DNA of 6,364 nt from Planctomycetota bacterium (GTDB lineage Bacteria; Planctomycetota; Planctomycetia; Pirellulales; Pirellulaceae), in contig JAPLNJ010000658.1 in the NCBI GenBank assembly GCA_026692885.1, positions 1-6,364 on the forward strand. The letters run 5' to 3'. Below, piece after piece: positions 1 through 5,858 of this stretch; positions within the stretch are counted from its first letter, which is position 1, and each line of letters begins with the position of its first letter. The notes beneath the pieces were generated by a model. It was not told the origin of the DNA, made no database searches, and worked only from the letters and a program-made list of their open reading frames with translations. The translations under genes and the position numbers were made by a program.

Positions 1-2
1 AC

Positions 3-923
3 CAGAAGCATTGGGGACAGGCCGATAACTACGATGCCGATTCCGCGAACAATCGCTGGGTCCGCGGCCTGATGGTCCGGCGCTCCCGCTACGAAGCGGC
101 CAACAACGGCTACGTGGACGGAATCCAGACGACCCATGCGACGTTCGTTGTCCGCAAGGGGCCGCGGCTGCGGATCTTGACGGAAACCGAGGAGGAAGCC
201 CGCGAGGGGTCGCCGGAGAACATCCGCAACGAGCAGATCAAGCGGGACTGGCGGGCCTGGTGCAAGCGGATCAAGTTCCGCCGGAAGCTCTGGACCATGG
301 CGCACGCCAAGATCCAAGACGGCGAGCCGATCGCGGTCGTCCGGTTCAATCCGAAGGTCAAACACCGCGTCAAGCTGGATGTTGGCCTGATCGAAACCGA
401 GCAATGCCAGACGCCGCTGCTCCCGCAAGGCGCCGTCGGCTACATCGACGGGGTTCGGTTTGATCCGTGGGGCAACCCGATCTACTACGACATCCTGCCC
501 CGGCACCCGGGCGCCATGGGGTTGAACTGGCCGATGACCCCCGATCACGTGCCAGCGAAGTACGTGCTGCACTGGTTCACCGCAAAGCGGCCGAATCAGC
601 ATCGCAAGATTCCGGAAATGTCGAGCGTGTTGGGCCTGGGCGCCATCGTGTACGAGATCATCGCTCGGATCAAAGAAAGCCGGTTCGTCGTGGCCGACGT
701 GACGCAGCACAGAAACGGCGTCTACTTCGAAGGCGGCTACGCGATGGGCATGGGACTGCCGGTGATCTGGATGTGCCACCAGGACGATTTGCAGAAAACG
801 CACTTCGACACCAGCCACCTGAACCACATCGTCTGGTCGGACACCGCCGAATTGCGGAAGAACTTGGCGAACCGAATTCTGGCCACCATCGGTCGAGGGC
901 CATTGAAGAAACGTGATGCCTGA
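3..923 (+). CDS. Chimeric protein: phage portal (lambda type) N-terminus joined to nucleoside 2-deoxyribosyltransferase-like C-terminus, 5' partial
   Basis: The frame is open from the first bases, so the start lies outside the window; 306 residues are visible and the stop is TGA at 921-923. Residues 1-218 match the N-terminal part of lambda-family portal proteins, the dodecameric ring through which DNA enters the capsid. Recognisable blocks are HWGQADNYDADSANN, RSRYEAANNGYVDGI, the GPRLRIL segment, WCKRIKFRR, and VPAKYVLHWFTAKRPNQHRKIPE. The usual family is roughly 500 residues, so more than half is missing. From about residue 219 (base 657) the sequence becomes the second half of a nucleoside 2-deoxyribosyltransferase-like fold: SRFVVADVT, then NGVYFEGGYAMGMGLPVIW, then HFDTSHLNHIVW and NRILATIGRGP. 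Asp232, Asn238 and the presumed nucleophile Glu243 are present. The first half of that fold is absent. The two family assignments come from motif memory. The function of the chimera is unknown, and it is probably a recombination remnant. Confidence 0.8.
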   Translation, partial: QKHWGQADNYDADSANNRWVRGLMVRRSRYEAANNGYVDGIQTTHATFVVRKGPRLRILTETEEEAREGSPENIRNEQIKRDWRAWCKRIKFRRKLWTMAHAKIQDGEPIAVVRFNPKVKHRVKLDVGLIETEQCQTPLLPQGAVGYIDGVRFDPWGNPIYYDILPRHPGAMGLNWPMTPDHVPAKYVLHWFTAKRPNQHRKIPEMSSVLGLGAIVYEIIARIKESRFVVADVTQHRNGVYFEGGYAMGMGLPVIWMCHQDDLQKTHFDTSHLNHIVWSDTAELRKNLANRILATIGRGPLKKRDA

Positions 924-1221
924 ACAACGAAAAGAATCCTGGCTGACGGCCCCGGAGACACGCCCCAATAGGCCGCTACGTTGCGAGATTTGCCCCAGGT
1001 TTAATTCTTCTAATCTAAGACGACTCACAGCCCATGCCTACTTTTCCACCGAAATATCCGCGCCCTCGTCAAAAGTCGTGTAATACACGCCGCGACAAGA
1101 CCCGAAACTTCAAAAGCAGCACACGCCGTACCCGATCCAACCAGGGAGCCGTGACCTAGGATTTCCGTAAGCGGCGAGAACGGCTGGTATATTCACCATT
1201 TGACTATAGGACCGATCGACC
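924..1221. other. Intergenic stretch between the portal chimera and the membrane protein gene
   Basis: These 298 bases contain no convincing reading frame, RNA gene or repeat. There is no hairpin with a T-run after the stop at 923, so I see no intrinsic terminator for the chimera. The last 35 bases hold a plausible -10 element and a Shine-Dalgarno-like AGGA for the next gene. Confidence 0.5.
1188..1193 (+). promoter_or_regulatory. Candidate -10 box (TATATT) for the membrane protein gene
   Basis: TATATT lies 28 bases before the ATG at 1222 in an otherwise GC-rich leader, which would give a transcript start near 1200 and a leader of about 20 bases. No good -35 hexamer sits at the normal distance; the nearest candidate, TTTCCG at 1162-1167, is 20 bases away. 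The call rests on the -10 alone. Confidence 0.3.
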
Positions 1222-1938
1222 ATGACACGCATCAATTACGCGGAATCGGGGAATCAACTGAGCGAGTCGGTTGCAAATGGCCCTGAGCATGGATTGGGGA
1301 TTACTTCCCAAGTCGTCAAGAAACAGAATGCGAGGCGGCAGAAGTCCGTAGGCTTCGACACGTTGTTGCTCCTTGGTGTCATTGTCGTCTTGGTTCTTGC
1401 GTGCGGGCACCTTCTCAATGTTGGCTCGTCAGCGACTCCGTCCCCCAGCAAATCGCCGTCGACGACTTTCACGCCAGCCCAAAAACTGGCGCAGATCGAT
1501 CGGAGTAATGTCAACGCCACAGCCACCGCACAGATGCATGAACGATTGTGCCGTCTGGCGCGGAATTATGGTGGCGACGACAGTGCCATCGCGGCTATGC
1601 TTGTCAAGACTCAAGAACTCTTGGCGCGGGACGGTATCTGCATGACCATCGGACAGATCGCGGATTCTGTCGAGGCTGCAGCACCTCGCCCCTTCACGAT
1701 TTCCATGCACGAACTTCTCGCCCTCTACGTGACACGACGCTCGAACAACTCCGACGCCGCGACCATCGCCCAAATGCGTGCCCTCTTTGCTGAATTGGGT
1801 TTAGGAATGGGCCCTCCGAACGCGGAGATGCAACGGCGCTACGACGAGCTTGGGATCGCATCGGTTGATTGCGCTATTGCTGGTTTTGGCTTCAAGGGAC
1901 TCCTTCAGCTCATCACGAAGAATACCGCACATCGCTGA
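1222..1938 (+). CDS. Single-pass membrane protein of unknown function (238 aa)
   Basis: I do not recognise a family. The N-terminal 43 residues are polar and probably cytoplasmic. They contain the basic stretch KKQNARRQK just before a strong hydrophobic helix at about residues 46-65 (DTLLLLGVIVVLVLACGHLL). A Ser/Pro/Thr-rich linker at 69-83 (SSATPSPSKSPSTTF) follows, then a mostly helical domain of about 155 residues. By the positive-inside rule the C-terminal domain should face the periplasm, and Cys110, Cys140 and Cys217 would then lie outside. The ATG at 1222 is preceded by AGGA at 1208-1211, about 10 bases upstream, which supports this start. The gene stands alone, with its own candidate promoter and an intrinsic terminator 46 bases after the stop. 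A membrane-anchored regulator or stress protein is possible, but no motif shows it. Confidence 0.7.
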   Translation: MTRINYAESGNQLSESVANGPEHGLGITSQVVKKQNARRQKSVGFDTLLLLGVIVVLVLACGHLLNVGSSATPSPSKSPSTTFTPAQKLAQIDRSNVNATATAQMHERLCRLARNYGGDDSAIAAMLVKTQELLARDGICMTIGQIADSVEAAAPRPFTISMHELLALYVTRRSNNSDAATIAQMRALFAELGLGMGPPNAEMQRRYDELGIASVDCAIAGFGFKGLLQLITKNTAHR

Positions 1939-1984
1939 GTAGACGTTAGCAGAAAGGGCAATTGAACGGCACCGGCACCTCGCC

Positions 1985-2019
1985 AAGATTGTCCCGCCGG
2001 GGTGGCGGGACAATCTTTT
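1985..2019 (+). terminator. Strong intrinsic (rho-independent) terminator
   Basis: AAGATTGTCCCGCC (1985-1998) pairs perfectly with GGCGGGACAATCTT (2004-2017), giving 14 base pairs around the five-base loop GGGGT, followed by T bases ending at 2019. It begins 46 bases after the stop of the membrane protein gene and is oriented to end its transcript. There is no matching T-run in the opposite direction, so it looks one-way. The stem is longer than most intrinsic terminators; a dispersed hairpin repeat is the alternative. Confidence 0.85.
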
Positions 2020-2596
2020 CATCTACGATCCAGTCCTAGCCCCTATAGGATCGTCTCTAGGAAGTGGCTTATTCGTTTGATTCGGCTGGCTGAGTTTAGA
2101 CCGTTCGGGTGGCGTCTTACACGACTACCTTCCGTGGAGGGGGAGCGGGGGCTGGTTTTCGTGGGCGTCCACGCTGGTTGCGACACTGGAAATTCCAGTG
2201 TTGGGCTTCCGGCGGTCATGTTGGGTATCCCAAATTGGACTCGGTGGAGAAACATGATCGAGGTTCGCCCCTTCGCCATGATCCCGGTTTGCGGCTACTG
2301 CTCGTCACGAATCATCGCCCGGTAGCCGGGTGAGTGTTGGGAACAGGATGTATCCCCGGCATCGGTGTAGGTTGGGGGGTGAATTCGGCGTCGGCGGCGG
2401 CACCACTTGGGCGAGATCGTCCGGCATTCCAACGGGGCAGGCAGACGCCGTGGGAAGTATCCTGGAGGCTGGTTGGGGAACACGGGGGCCGGTGGGCGCG
2501 TGCAGGGTTGCGGGCCGCAGGTCGGGCCACCGCAGGCACCACGATGGGATACTTCCTGGCAAGGGCCGCTCAATAACCCGATCTCGACCAGCCCGC
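2020..2596. other. Gene-less region with palindromes and a proline-rich open stretch
   Basis: I find no gene here with a credible start, Shine-Dalgarno site and protein-like content. The left part holds a 19-base palindrome (2183-2201) and two smaller stems, TTGGG-TAT-CCCAA at 2221-2233 and CCCGG-TAG-CCGGG at 2320-2332. The right part (about 2312-2570) is open in all three minus frames, and all three translate to Pro/Arg-rich sequence, a common artefact of high GC. It also holds the inverted pair GGAAGTATCC (2453-2462) and GGATACTTCC (2547-2556). It could be the eroded remains of a gene or a spacer with repeats. No terminator is visible for the minus-strand gene that ends at 2597. Confidence 0.5.
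2183..2201. repeat. Perfect 19-base palindrome
   Basis: ACACTGGAA and TTCCAGTGT are exact reverse complements around a single central A. The symmetry suits an operator or a hairpin repeat, but it lies in a gene-less stretch with no start codon close by, and no T-run follows. A dispersed intergenic repeat of the host genome is a reasonable reading that I cannot test here. Confidence 0.6.
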
Positions 2597-3116
2597 CTAC
2601 TCAGATTCACCCGTGTTGCTTGGCGGGATTCGCATCAAGTTCAGCTTGTCGATCACCAGGAACACACCAGCGACGATCCCGCCACCCGTGTAACCAAGGG
2701 CTGCTCCTCCCAACGTCGAGCACGCGAGTCCGAGGAGAATTGGCACGAATGCTTCGTGCAATATCCGGGGGGGTCTCCCAACCGACCATGAACAGAACCA
2801 GGCACGGGAAGAAGCACGCGCCAACCAGGACGGACGCCCTACGTGGCCGCTTTCCCTTGAACAAGAACATTTGCCCCAACCCGATGGTCGTGAAAAACAG
2901 GGCGATCACGAAGAAAACGGGAGCCGGAGTGCGGACAGCCTGCAACACGCCGAACAGGACGGCGTACATGGCCGTGATGACCAGCAGCACACTGACACCA
3001 AACCGCCGGGGCACGCCCGCCTCCTGCTGAACCAGCCTGGAGACGGTCCTGCTGGGTCTCGGTTCAGCCGAGTCAGGTGGTTGATTGGCCGGAGCATCGG
3101 TGTCGGTTGCGTTCAT
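2597..3116 (-). pseudogene. Small four-helix membrane protein, frameshifted at a G7 run
   Basis: The start is ATG at 3116-3114. The first frame reads through residue 116, ending GWETP. At a run of seven G on the plus strand (2767-2773) the protein-like sequence moves to another frame, beginning RILHEAFVPI and ending at the TAG at 2597. Removing one base from the run gives a continuous 172-residue protein. It has a polar Pro-rich N-terminus (1-36) and hydrophobic helices at about 41-60, 66-86, 95-112 and 120-155. The last is a long Gly-rich segment ending FLVIDKL. A conserved-looking GKRPRRAS loop follows helix 2. It resembles small uncharacterised membrane proteins of Gemmata from memory; function is unknown. 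It starts 23 bases after the acidic protein gene, so the two are probably co-transcribed. An in-frame GTG at 3143 overlapping that gene's stop (GTGA) is an alternative start. A true mutation, a read error and slippage at the run are all possible. Confidence 0.75.
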
Positions 3117-3139
3117 GGGTGGTGGTGGATGACCACCGC

Positions 3140-3538
3140 TCACTCCTCCCCCAACTCGTCGTAGCACTCCAACAGCTTGCGACCGACATCCACCGGCACG
3201 CGGAGTGACGCCGTGTCCGTCACGCCTGTGGAAATGGCGACCAGAGCGCCCAACAACTCCTTCTCGTCCTCGTCCGGCAGCAGTTCTTCGCCGACGTACT
3301 TCTCGTGGTAGGCGACCCACGCCATCGTGATGCCGCACCACAGCGCGACTTCGCTCTGTGGGTTTGCCACCCGCATAAAGCCGATCTCGAACTGCTCCAG
3401 CGTGGTGTCGAGGTACGGGCCGAGCGCGTCGTAGACGGCCTGGACGAGATCCAGCAGGTCGGGTGGCAACGATTTGTGGCGGATCGGCCCTGGCCGAAGT
3501 TCCTTGGGATCGACGTATTCGTGTCTGGGATCAGTCAT
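3140..3538 (-). CDS. Small acidic soluble protein, uncharacterised planctomycete family (132 aa)
   Basis: The protein has no signal peptide and no membrane helix. It has a Pro-rich opening (PKELRPGPIRHKSLPPDLL, residues 11-29), a helix containing DTTLEQFEIGFMR, a Trp-rich segment WCGITMAWVAYHEKYVG, an acidic stretch LLPDEDEKELLGALVAISTG, and a C-terminal helix ending GRKLLECYDELGEE. I recognise this as similar to short hypothetical proteins common in Gemmata-type genomes, without known function. I chose ATG at 3538 over GTG at 3583 because the GTG overlaps the TATAAT box, and a transcript starting about seven bases after that box would not include it. The gene is first of a two-gene unit with the frameshifted membrane protein gene. 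The Shine-Dalgarno site is weak (GAG about eight bases before ATG). Confidence 0.8.
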   Translation of the reverse strand: MTDPRHEYVDPKELRPGPIRHKSLPPDLLDLVQAVYDALGPYLDTTLEQFEIGFMRVANPQSEVALWCGITMAWVAYHEKYVGEELLPDEDEKELLGALVAISTGVTDTASLRVPVDVGRKLLECYDELGEE

Positions 3539-3574
3539 GTGGTGCTCGGTGCTGTTTGGAGTGGGATGGATCAG

Positions 3575-3580
3575 ATTATA
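3575..3580 (-). promoter_or_regulatory. Consensus -10 box TATAAT for the two-gene minus unit
   Basis: On the minus strand the sequence reads GTGTATAATCTG, an exact TATAAT 36 bases before the ATG at 3538. It sits in the 75-base gap between the stop of the upstream gene (3614) and this start. A transcript would begin near 3568 with a leader of about 30 bases. There is no recognisable -35 hexamer at 16-18 bases, so an activator or a non-standard sigma preference may apply. Confidence 0.5.
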
Positions 3581-3613
3581 CACGCCGGTGAGCCGCCTTT
3601 TCGTGGCATCCCG

Positions 3614-4051
3614 TTACGCCCGTGTCGGATTGTCCCCAATTGACTTCAACTGGCCGAGGAGGATTTGCAGCAACTTATCGGCAGTGACTTGGAGTTCGTC
3701 GTTGCCAGCGACCAAGTGATCTGGCTCGAAAAGGACGAGTTGGGTCGCCACCATCAACACCAGCCGTTGTAGTGTCTCCAGGCTTGCATTCTTCCACCTG
3801 GCTGAACCGAATGGTGTCGGGTTGCTGTCCCGTAGAAGTGAGTCGATGTCCGCCTGCAAGTCCATGATCTCCAGCAGCTTGTTGCGAACAACCATGCCGG
3901 TTCGCTCAGCGTCTCTCCGTTCTTCGTCGGACACGCCCAAGTGTCGTCTCCTTTGTCCCGATGCCTTCGATTTCGCTCCGCACGCCTCCACCGCCGCCAC
4001 CATCTTATCCAACGTCTGTCGATCCGCCAGTCGGTGGGCGGTGCCCACCAT
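3614..4051 (-). CDS. Unknown helical protein with a hydrolase-tail-like N-terminus (145 aa)
   Basis: I do not recognise the main body. From ATG at 4051 the first 25 residues, containing VGTAHRLADRQTLDKM and AAVEAC, align with the C-terminal end of the broken hydrolase directly upstream (VGSDHRLAEPEPLAAM...GVEEAA). The rest (about 30-145) is predicted helical and soluble. It includes a basic patch SGQRRRHLG, a charged helix around LLEIMDLQADIDSLLRD, and C-terminal helices LETLQRLVLMVATQLVLFEP and LQVTADKLLQILLGQL. The frame extends upstream to 4165, but that part overlaps the hydrolase gene end and is very Arg/Trp-rich, so 4051 is preferred. No clear Shine-Dalgarno site precedes it. Either this is a genuine small gene whose start was supplied by a duplicated hydrolase tail, or the tail is a relic and translation starts further in, for example at the Met of TGMVVRNKL (residue 53). 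Confidence 0.5.
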   Translation of the reverse strand: MVGTAHRLADRQTLDKMVAAVEACGAKSKASGQRRRHLGVSDEERRDAERTGMVVRNKLLEIMDLQADIDSLLRDSNPTPFGSARWKNASLETLQRLVLMVATQLVLFEPDHLVAGNDELQVTADKLLQILLGQLKSIGDNPTRA

Positions 4052-4061
4052 GATCGAGGGT

Positions 4062-4545
4062 TCAACGCCATTCTTTTCCGCCCGCAGTCGCCGCTTCCTC
4101 CACCCCCTTCGCCATCGCCGCCAGCGGCTCTGGCTCGGCCAGTCGGTGATCGCTTCCCACTTCAATCAAAGCCGACTCATCCAGCCCACTGTTCCCGACC
4201 AGTTCTTCGGAATCCGCAAACGGCACCACGTCGTCCCCCTGGCTGTGCAGGATCACCGTGCCGGGGTTTCACCGTGGTGGCCGTTCCCCACCGCTTCCAA
4301 GCGGGCAAAGCAACACCAGCGGCGTGGTCCTGGCGTCGATGTTCCCACCACGGCACCACCACGGGAACTGCCACCACGACATCTGGCCGTTGCTGGTCAA
4401 ATTCCGCCTGGGCGATGGCGACGGCGGCGGGGAAGTCGTCATCGGGCATGGCTGGGTTGATGACGGTTGGCCGGTGGCTCCGCAGGTAGGTGGGTTTGAC
4501 GCCGCCGGGAGTGGATTGCCAGCCGTGCAGGAAGAGGATAAGCAT
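4062..4545 (-). pseudogene. Alpha/beta-hydrolase fold esterase-like gene, broken by four single-base indels
   Basis: The start ATG at 4545 opens MLILFLHGWQSTPGGVKPTY, the classic first strand and oxyanion loop (LFLHGW) of small single-domain alpha/beta-hydrolases such as YqiA- or dienelactone-hydrolase-like proteins. The frame runs to QQRPDVVV. It then needs one missing G near 4371-4375 to give GSSRGG, which holds the nucleophile Ser motif GxSxG. A second missing G near 4344-4346 gives NIDARTTPLVLLCP, and a missing C in 4303-4305 gives AWKRWGTATTVKP. Finally an extra C in 4263-4266 must be removed to give TVILHSQGDDVVP (acid Asp) and VGSDHRLAEPEPL (His), ending at TGA at 4062. The repaired product would be 161 residues. 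Its substrate cannot be named. All four events lie in or beside G/C runs or GTGGTG repeats, so read error is a real alternative to decay. Confidence 0.8.
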
Positions 4546-4656
4546 GGGATCACGCCGGGGTGGAACTGCACACCAAGTCATTGTCGCAGGTGCAGGACCA
4601 CGGGGACAACCGCCCGGAACCGAAGCGACCATCGTGAATCAGGACGAACGGAAGTC

Positions 4657-5376
4657 ATGAAGCCAGCCTGTTGCCATCTTGCCCCTGTGCGGAAATCTCC
4701 TGCGGTACTTGCCCCGGGGATCTTGTTGCTCCTCGGTTTCGCCGGCACGGTACATGGTGCCGATGCCACGGCGGGCTCGATCTACTCCTGCGTTTTCACT
4801 GTCGGCCATTGGGACAGGGCCGACTGGATACGACTCAAGTTCCCGCAGGGAGAGCACGTCGGCGACTGGGTCCAGCAGGACAAGTGTATTGCCAACCAGG
4901 TGCCGGAGGGCGCCACGCCCGAAGAACTGGAAGGGAAACTCGCGGCGGAGGCAAGTTCCAGCATGGTTTACAAGGAGCGGGTGCAGGGGAATGTCACCGT
5001 GGCGGCAACGATGGCCTTCGCCCATCAGATGGCGCCGCTGATTTTATTGGTCCCAACCCTTTCCCAGAATGCCAATGGGCAGCAGGAGTGCTCGGATCGC
5101 TTCGAGATCGTGATTTTCAATGCGGGTGTGAACGTCTGGCGTCATTCGCTCAAGGACGGAAAGCTCACCTACTGCAAAGCGGCGTTCGCCACTTTTCCAT
5201 TGGAGAAGGACACGCCGTACAGACTCGAAGTGAAAAAGATCGGCAAGACGCTGACCGTGTCCGTTGCCGGCCACGTCTTTGGCTACACGGACGACGCCTT
5301 GCCGGACGCCTGCTACGTCGGTATTACCGGCTGCGAGGGCCTGAACCGCTTCTACGACTTCAGCGTATCCCGCTGA
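4657..5376 (+). CDS. Secreted protein with concanavalin-like (lectin/glucanase fold) C-terminal domain (239 aa)
   Basis: A Sec-type signal peptide is clear: basic VRK near residues 11-13, a hydrophobic core about 15-30 (PAVLAPGILLLLGFAG), and a likely cut after VHG34. The mature N-terminus has a Trp-containing region (HWDRADWIRL, VGDWVQQ). The second half carries beta-strand-like blocks RFEIVIFNAGVNVWRH, PYRLEVKKIGKTLTVSVAG and YVGITGCEGLNRFYDFSV, the pattern of LamG / DUF1080-like jelly-roll domains that often bind or cleave sugars. I see no certain catalytic acids, so carbohydrate binding is inference. Cys residues at 45, 77, 145, 173, 219 and 226 suit an exported, disulfide-bonded protein. 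ATG at 4657 was chosen because the signal peptide begins there; the open frame upstream overlaps the hydrolase gene. It is transcribed divergently from that gene across a gap of about 110 bases. Confidence 0.8.
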   Translation: MKPACCHLAPVRKSPAVLAPGILLLLGFAGTVHGADATAGSIYSCVFTVGHWDRADWIRLKFPQGEHVGDWVQQDKCIANQVPEGATPEELEGKLAAEASSSMVYKERVQGNVTVAATMAFAHQMAPLILLVPTLSQNANGQQECSDRFEIVIFNAGVNVWRHSLKDGKLTYCKAAFATFPLEKDTPYRLEVKKIGKTLTVSVAGHVFGYTDDALPDACYVGITGCEGLNRFYDFSVSR

Positions 5377-5518
5377 GGCGATCCGACCTCCCAAATGGCT
5401 GGAGCATCGATTACCCTGGAAGTGCCGTTCTGCGTAACATTATTGCGCGATGGTCAGTGCGGACGTAAGCGGCCTTTCAGCATGCTATCGAAACGGCCTT
5501 GGCCAAAGGCAACCATTC

Positions 5519-5534
5519 CCACGGACGTCCGTGG
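5519..5534. repeat. Perfect 16-base palindrome CCACGGACGTCCGTGG
   Basis: Eight-base arms meet with no spacer. The symmetry is typical of a dimeric regulator binding site, or of a very tight cruciform that would make a poor RNA hairpin. It stands 143 bases after the lectin-like gene and 325 bases before the beta-helix gene. Confidence 0.55.
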
Positions 5535-5553
5535 AATCTTCCCGGTCCCCAAC

Positions 5554-5570
5554 CAGGACAAAATGTCCTG
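5554..5570. repeat. Inverted repeat CAGGACA-AAA-TGTCCTG
   Basis: Seven-base arms are exact complements around AAA. As RNA this would form a short hairpin, but no T-run follows, so it is a weak terminator candidate. As DNA it resembles an operator. Its centre is about 35 bases from the centre of the preceding palindrome, and both contain a GGAC/GTCC half-site. Confidence 0.5.
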
Positions 5571-5858
5571 AACGACCATCAGCAAAGACTCTTCAGGTGG
5601 TGCACTATAAATGCCCCAAAATGACCACAGAGAATCGCTAGGAGCACCGCAGACGCGCGGCGGCTTGCAGGTCGCCCGAAAGATGCAGATGGGAGTTGCA
5701 GACGGGATGCATCCATCGCAGTACCGATGTATCCTACTGAGTTATCACGTAATGGGTGGTTTCTCCGCGCGCGAGTAGCACGACTCTGGAGAGCCATACG
5801 ACTTGGCTGCGGTCCCGCCGCCCTACGGGTTTTCGGAAGTCCGCCGCTGAGGTGTTCC

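Larger units (their letters stand above)
5377..5858. other. Intergenic region with two palindromes, no convincing gene
   Basis: This 482-base stretch separates two genes for exported proteins. It contains two neighbouring palindromes (5519-5534 and 5554-5570) and an AT-rich TGCACTATAAATG around 5601-5612. I see no tRNA, no intrinsic terminator with a T-run, and no clear promoter for the gene at 5859. The only complete small frame (5611-5778, 55 residues) has no family resemblance. Confidence 0.5.

Noticed and set aside
110..373. Minus-strand open frame inside the portal part
   Set aside because: It lies wholly within a recognisable coding region, has Arg/Ser-rich low-quality sequence and no Shine-Dalgarno site, so it is a shadow of the plus-strand gene.
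981..1016. Promoter-like TTGCGA / TAATCT pair after the chimera gene
   Set aside because: Spacing is wrong for every combination of hexamers (14 bases to TTAATT, 24 to TAATCT), and no gene starts within the next 200 bases.
2002..2325. Plus-strand frame of 107 residues in the gene-less region
   Set aside because: Its start falls inside the terminator hairpin, it has no Shine-Dalgarno site, and the sequence resembles no protein family known to me.
2330..3030. Plus-strand frames overlapping the proline-rich stretch and the membrane gene
   Set aside because: They run opposite to the clear membrane-protein signal and are rich in Arg, Gly and Pro as expected from GC-rich antisense reading.
3117..3341. 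Upstream extension of the membrane-protein frame to 3341
   Set aside because: That part overlaps the acidic protein gene in another frame and gives Arg/Gly-rich sequence; only ATG 3116 (or GTG 3143) is sensible.
3539..3583. GTG start at 3583 for the acidic protein
   Set aside because: It overlaps the TATAAT promoter element and adds 15 residues without family resemblance; ATG at 3538 fits better.
4258..4656. Plus-strand upstream extension of the lectin-like gene
   Set aside because: It runs antisense through the hydrolase gene, and the signal peptide begins at 4657, so translation should start there.
5472..5510. GCCTTT...AAAGGC as a terminator for the lectin-like gene
   Set aside because: The stem is only six pairs over a long loop and no T-run follows.
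5611..5778. Small 55-residue plus-strand frame starting MPQNDHRES
   Set aside because: AGGTGG lies ten bases upstream, but the residues show no family, helix or signal peptide pattern, and a frame of this size is expected by chance at this GC content.
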